Source: Bifidobacterium breve
GTDB lineage: Bacteria; Bacteroidota; Bacteroidia; Cytophagales; UBA9547
Direction: 5' to 3'
DNA: 7,977 nt
Assembly (NCBI GenBank): GCA_943325655.2
Contig: CALPQG020000096.1
Span: forward strand, 1-7,977
Under the pieces are notes generated by a model. The model saw only the letters and a list, made by a program, of their open reading frames with translations, made no database searches and was not told the DNA's origin. This document shows positions 6,023 to 7,977 of this stretch, piece by piece. The translations under genes and the position numbers were made by a program. Within the stretch, counting starts at the first letter, position 1. Each line of letters opens with the position of its first letter.

Positions 6023-7977
6023 ATGTACAAGAAATCATTCTTTTTGATTTTACTTGTATTGTCCATGAATGAAAGCTTTGGTCAGGCTTGTTGGACGCCA
6101 TGGATTGGTGATGGTAGGCAATATTGCACTGGTCAGCAGGTTTCATATGGTGGATATAACTACCAAGCTTGTTTTTGCGGCAACGGTACGCCTTCAAGTT
6201 CCTACGACGTTGGTGGTAATTGCACTGGAACCGGCCGTTATTGGAAACAAATGGGCGCTTGTTCTAATTGTTCAACACCAAGTATTTCAGGAGCAGGCTC
6301 TGTTTGTATTGGAAGTACATTAACTTTAACAGGAACCGTTGGTGGAGGATCATGGAGTAGTAATAATACTGGTATTGCTTCAATCAATAGTTCTGGAGTT
6401 GTTTCCGGAGTATCTGCGGGAAGTGTAACCATTACTTATATTGTTTCTGGTGGTTGTAGTACAACAGCTACAGTAACGGTCAATTCTAATGCAAATAATC
6501 CTGGTGCTATATCTGTACCTTCATCATCTTGTGTGGGTTCAACTGTAACAATATCAAATGTCACTTCAGCAACCACCGGAACTCCAGCATCGAGTGGGCC
6601 AACATACTATTTTTATTATAGAGGGGGGCCTAGTAATGTCGGTTGGACAAATTTTTTATCTACAACAAGTGCTTCAACAACTTTACCAGTTGATGTAACT
6701 AATACTCCTGGAAATTGGTTTGTAGCCAGAAACTCACAGTTTTCATGTACTGGTCAAGCTAATAACGGAACCACATTAGATATTCCCATAACTATTACAT
6801 CAAACAACACAGCAGCAGCTGGAGCGGGAAACAACCAAACTAGATGTATCAATACAGCCTTAACAAACATTACTATTGCTACCACAGGAGCCACCGGCAT
6901 TGGAGCAGCCACCGGTTTACCAGCAGGCGTTTCGGCTGCTTGGGCGGGTAATGTAATCACTATTTCAGGAACACCAACAGCTTCAGGTACATTTAACTAT
7001 AGCATTCCCTTGACAGGAGGTTGTGGTGCTGTAAATGCCACAGGAACAATAACTGTGAATGCCAATACCGCTGGCGTAGCCTCAAGCACGCCTACCTTGT
7101 GTATCAATACTGCTTTAACGAATATCACCAGAACAACCACAGGAGCCACAGGCATTTCTAATAGTGGCGTAGCAGGTGCAAATGGTTTGCCAGCAGGTGT
7201 CTCGGCTGCATGGGCAGGAAATGTGATTACCATTTCAGGAACACCAACAGCTTCAGGTACATTCAACTACAGCATTCCCTTAACGGGAGGTTGCGGAACG
7301 GTAAATGCCACAGGAACGATTACTGTAACGGCAAACAACACGGCAGGCGCTGCATCAAGCACACCAACTTTGTGTATCAATACTGCTTTAACAAATATTA
7401 CCCATGCCACCACAGTAGCCACAGGAATTTCCAATAGTGGCGTATCAGGTGCAAATGGTTTGCCAGCAGGCGTTTCAGCTACATGGGCAGGAAATGTGAT
7501 TACCATTTCAGGCACTCCAACAGCAGCGGGAATATTCAACTACAGCATTCCATTGACAGGAGGTTGTGGAAGCGTTAATGCCACAGGAACGATAACCGTT
7601 ACGGCAGCCAACACCGTTGGCGCAGCATCAAGCACCCCAACCTTGTGTAACAATACTGTCTTAACGAATATTACCCATGCCACCACTGGAGCCACAGGCA
7701 TAGCCAATAGTGGGGTATCAGGAGGAAATGGTTTACCAACAGGTGTAAGTGCGGCATGGGCAGGAAATGTAATTACCATTTCAGGCACACCAACAGCCTC
7801 AGGGACATTTAACTATAGCATTCTCTTGACAGGAGGTTGTGGGACAGTAAATGCCACCGGAACAATTACCGTGAATACCAACACCGCAGGCTTAGCCTCA
7901 AGCACCCCAACTTTGTGTATCAATACGGCCTTAACGAATATAACCCATGCCACCACTGTAGCCACAGGCATTTCCAA
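6023..7977 (+). CDS. secreted multidomain repeat protein with CBM5/12-like and Ig-like domains (runs off right edge)
   Basis: One frame stays open from here to the window end: 651 complete codons and no stop. The start MYKKSFFLILLVLSMNESFG is a typical signal peptide, with cleavage expected near Gly20-Ala22; in-frame ATGs at 5969 and 6002 would only add a polar leader. Residues about 23-83 are rich in Cys, Trp and Tyr (GQQVSYGGYNYQAC, then RYWKQMGAC), resembling a CBM5/12 chitin-binding module. Residues about 85-154 resemble a BIG2 Ig-like domain (IASINSSGVVSGVSAGSVTI). Residues 155-273 form another beta-rich segment (GPTYYFYYRG, GNWFVARNSQFSCTG). From residue 274 come tandem He_PIG-like Ig repeats (GNVITISGTPT). 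It is probably a cell-surface or secreted adhesin. A type IX sorting domain would be expected at the unseen C-terminus. The exact role is unknown. Confidence 0.85.
   Translation, partial: MYKKSFFLILLVLSMNESFGQACWTPWIGDGRQYCTGQQVSYGGYNYQACFCGNGTPSSSYDVGGNCTGTGRYWKQMGACSNCSTPSISGAGSVCIGSTLTLTGTVGGGSWSSNNTGIASINSSGVVSGVSAGSVTITYIVSGGCSTTATVTVNSNANNPGAISVPSSSCVGSTVTISNVTSATTGTPASSGPTYYFYYRGGPSNVGWTNFLSTTSASTTLPVDVTNTPGNWFVARNSQFSCTGQANNGTTLDIPITITSNNTAAAGAGNNQTRCINTALTNITIATTGATGIGAATGLPAGVSAAWAGNVITISGTPTASGTFNYSIPLTGGCGAVNATGTITVNANTAGVASSTPTLCINTALTNITRTTTGATGISNSGVAGANGLPAGVSAAWAGNVITISGTPTASGTFNYSIPLTGGCGTVNATGTITVTANNTAGAASSTPTLCINTALTNITHATTVATGISNSGVSGANGLPAGVSATWAGNVITISGTPTAAGIFNYSIPLTGGCGSVNATGTITVTAANTVGAASSTPTLCNNTVLTNITHATTGATGIANSGVSGGNGLPTGVSAAWAGNVITISGTPTASGTFNYSILLTGGCGTVNATGTITVNTNTAGLASSTPTLCINTALTNITHATTVATGIS
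6842..7977 (+). repeat. tandem coding repeat, unit 85-91 codons, at least four full copies
   Basis: Units run 6842-7096 (85 codons), 7097-7369 (91), 7370-7642 (91) and 7643-7912 (90), with a fifth starting at 7913 and cut by the window edge. Each begins with CINTALTNI or a close variant (RCINT, LCINT, LCNNT). Each carries GLPAGVSA, a Trp, GNVITISGTPT, FNYSI, LTGGCG and NATGTITV, and ends in ASSTPT. The GLP-x-G and I-x-I-SGTPT-x2-G signature fits the He_PIG putative Ig family. The first unit lacks about five residues before GLPAG and one near its end. The later units are closer to each other in DNA, pointing to recent duplication or gene conversion. Every unit keeps two Cys and all length differences are in frame. 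Confidence 0.93.

Noticed and set aside
6069..6323. Plus-strand 84-codon ORF and the minus ORF at 6015-6197
   Set aside because: Both are out-of-frame or antisense shadows of the signal-peptide and CBM-like region of the secreted protein.
6238..7788. Series of minus-strand ORFs of 64-90 codons across the repeat region
   Set aside because: They are antisense to the secreted protein. Their near-identical 273-base lengths simply mirror the repeat period, and the plus frame has a signal peptide and domain logic.
6842..7977. Regular repeats as a CRISPR array or noncoding satellite
   Set aside because: The period is 255-273 bases with no short repeat/spacer structure, and the reading frame and protein pattern are kept through every unit.

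Overview
The window looks like a chromosomal segment of a member of the Bacteroidota, probably free-living or environmental. Four things support this. Promoter-like boxes have the phylum's TTG / TANNTTTG form, and three carry the identical octamer TACTTTTG. No convincing Shine-Dalgarno sequence precedes the starts. The DNA is AT-rich. A secreted protein near the right edge is built from Ig-like tandem repeats of a kind common in Flavobacteriia and Saprospiria relatives. The species cannot be named from the sequence alone.

Left part (1-2109, minus strand): the first 24 codons of rpsT (ribosomal protein bS20) run off the left edge, with a near-perfect promoter behind them. Upstream of rpsT, on the same strand, lie rfbA (glucose-1-phosphate thymidylyltransferase) and a WbpP-type UDP-GlcNAc 4-epimerase. 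These two make dTDP-glucose and UDP-GalNAc-type precursors for surface polysaccharide. They are separated by a 77-base gap containing a striking GTAC-rich inverted repeat.

Middle (2234-4719, plus strand): tatD (metal-dependent DNase/hydrolase) and ansA (cytoplasmic type I L-asparaginase) are close together, each with a possible promoter. A possible 39-residue ORF follows, then tRNA-Ser(GGA) with its own -7 box and a strong hairpin/T-run terminator.

Decayed zone (4720-6022): there is no intact large gene. The minus strand holds the C-terminal catalytic half of an IS30-family transposase, broken by five stops and a frameshift, with its second catalytic Asp changed to Asn. The plus strand then holds a short signal-peptide-like ORF followed by ORF debris in other frames, probably another dead gene. 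Small palindromes precede the last gene.

Right part (6023-7977, plus strand): this is one long reading frame, still open at the right edge, of at least 651 residues. It has a signal peptide, a Cys/aromatic-rich CBM5/12-like (chitin-binding type) module, a BIG2-like Ig domain, a further linker or Ig-like domain, and then four complete units plus the start of a fifth unit of an 85-91-residue He_PIG-like repeat. It is probably a secreted or surface adhesin, possibly a type IX secretion cargo, but its C-terminus lies outside the window. It is the most interesting object here. I do not see a clear new multi-gene system.
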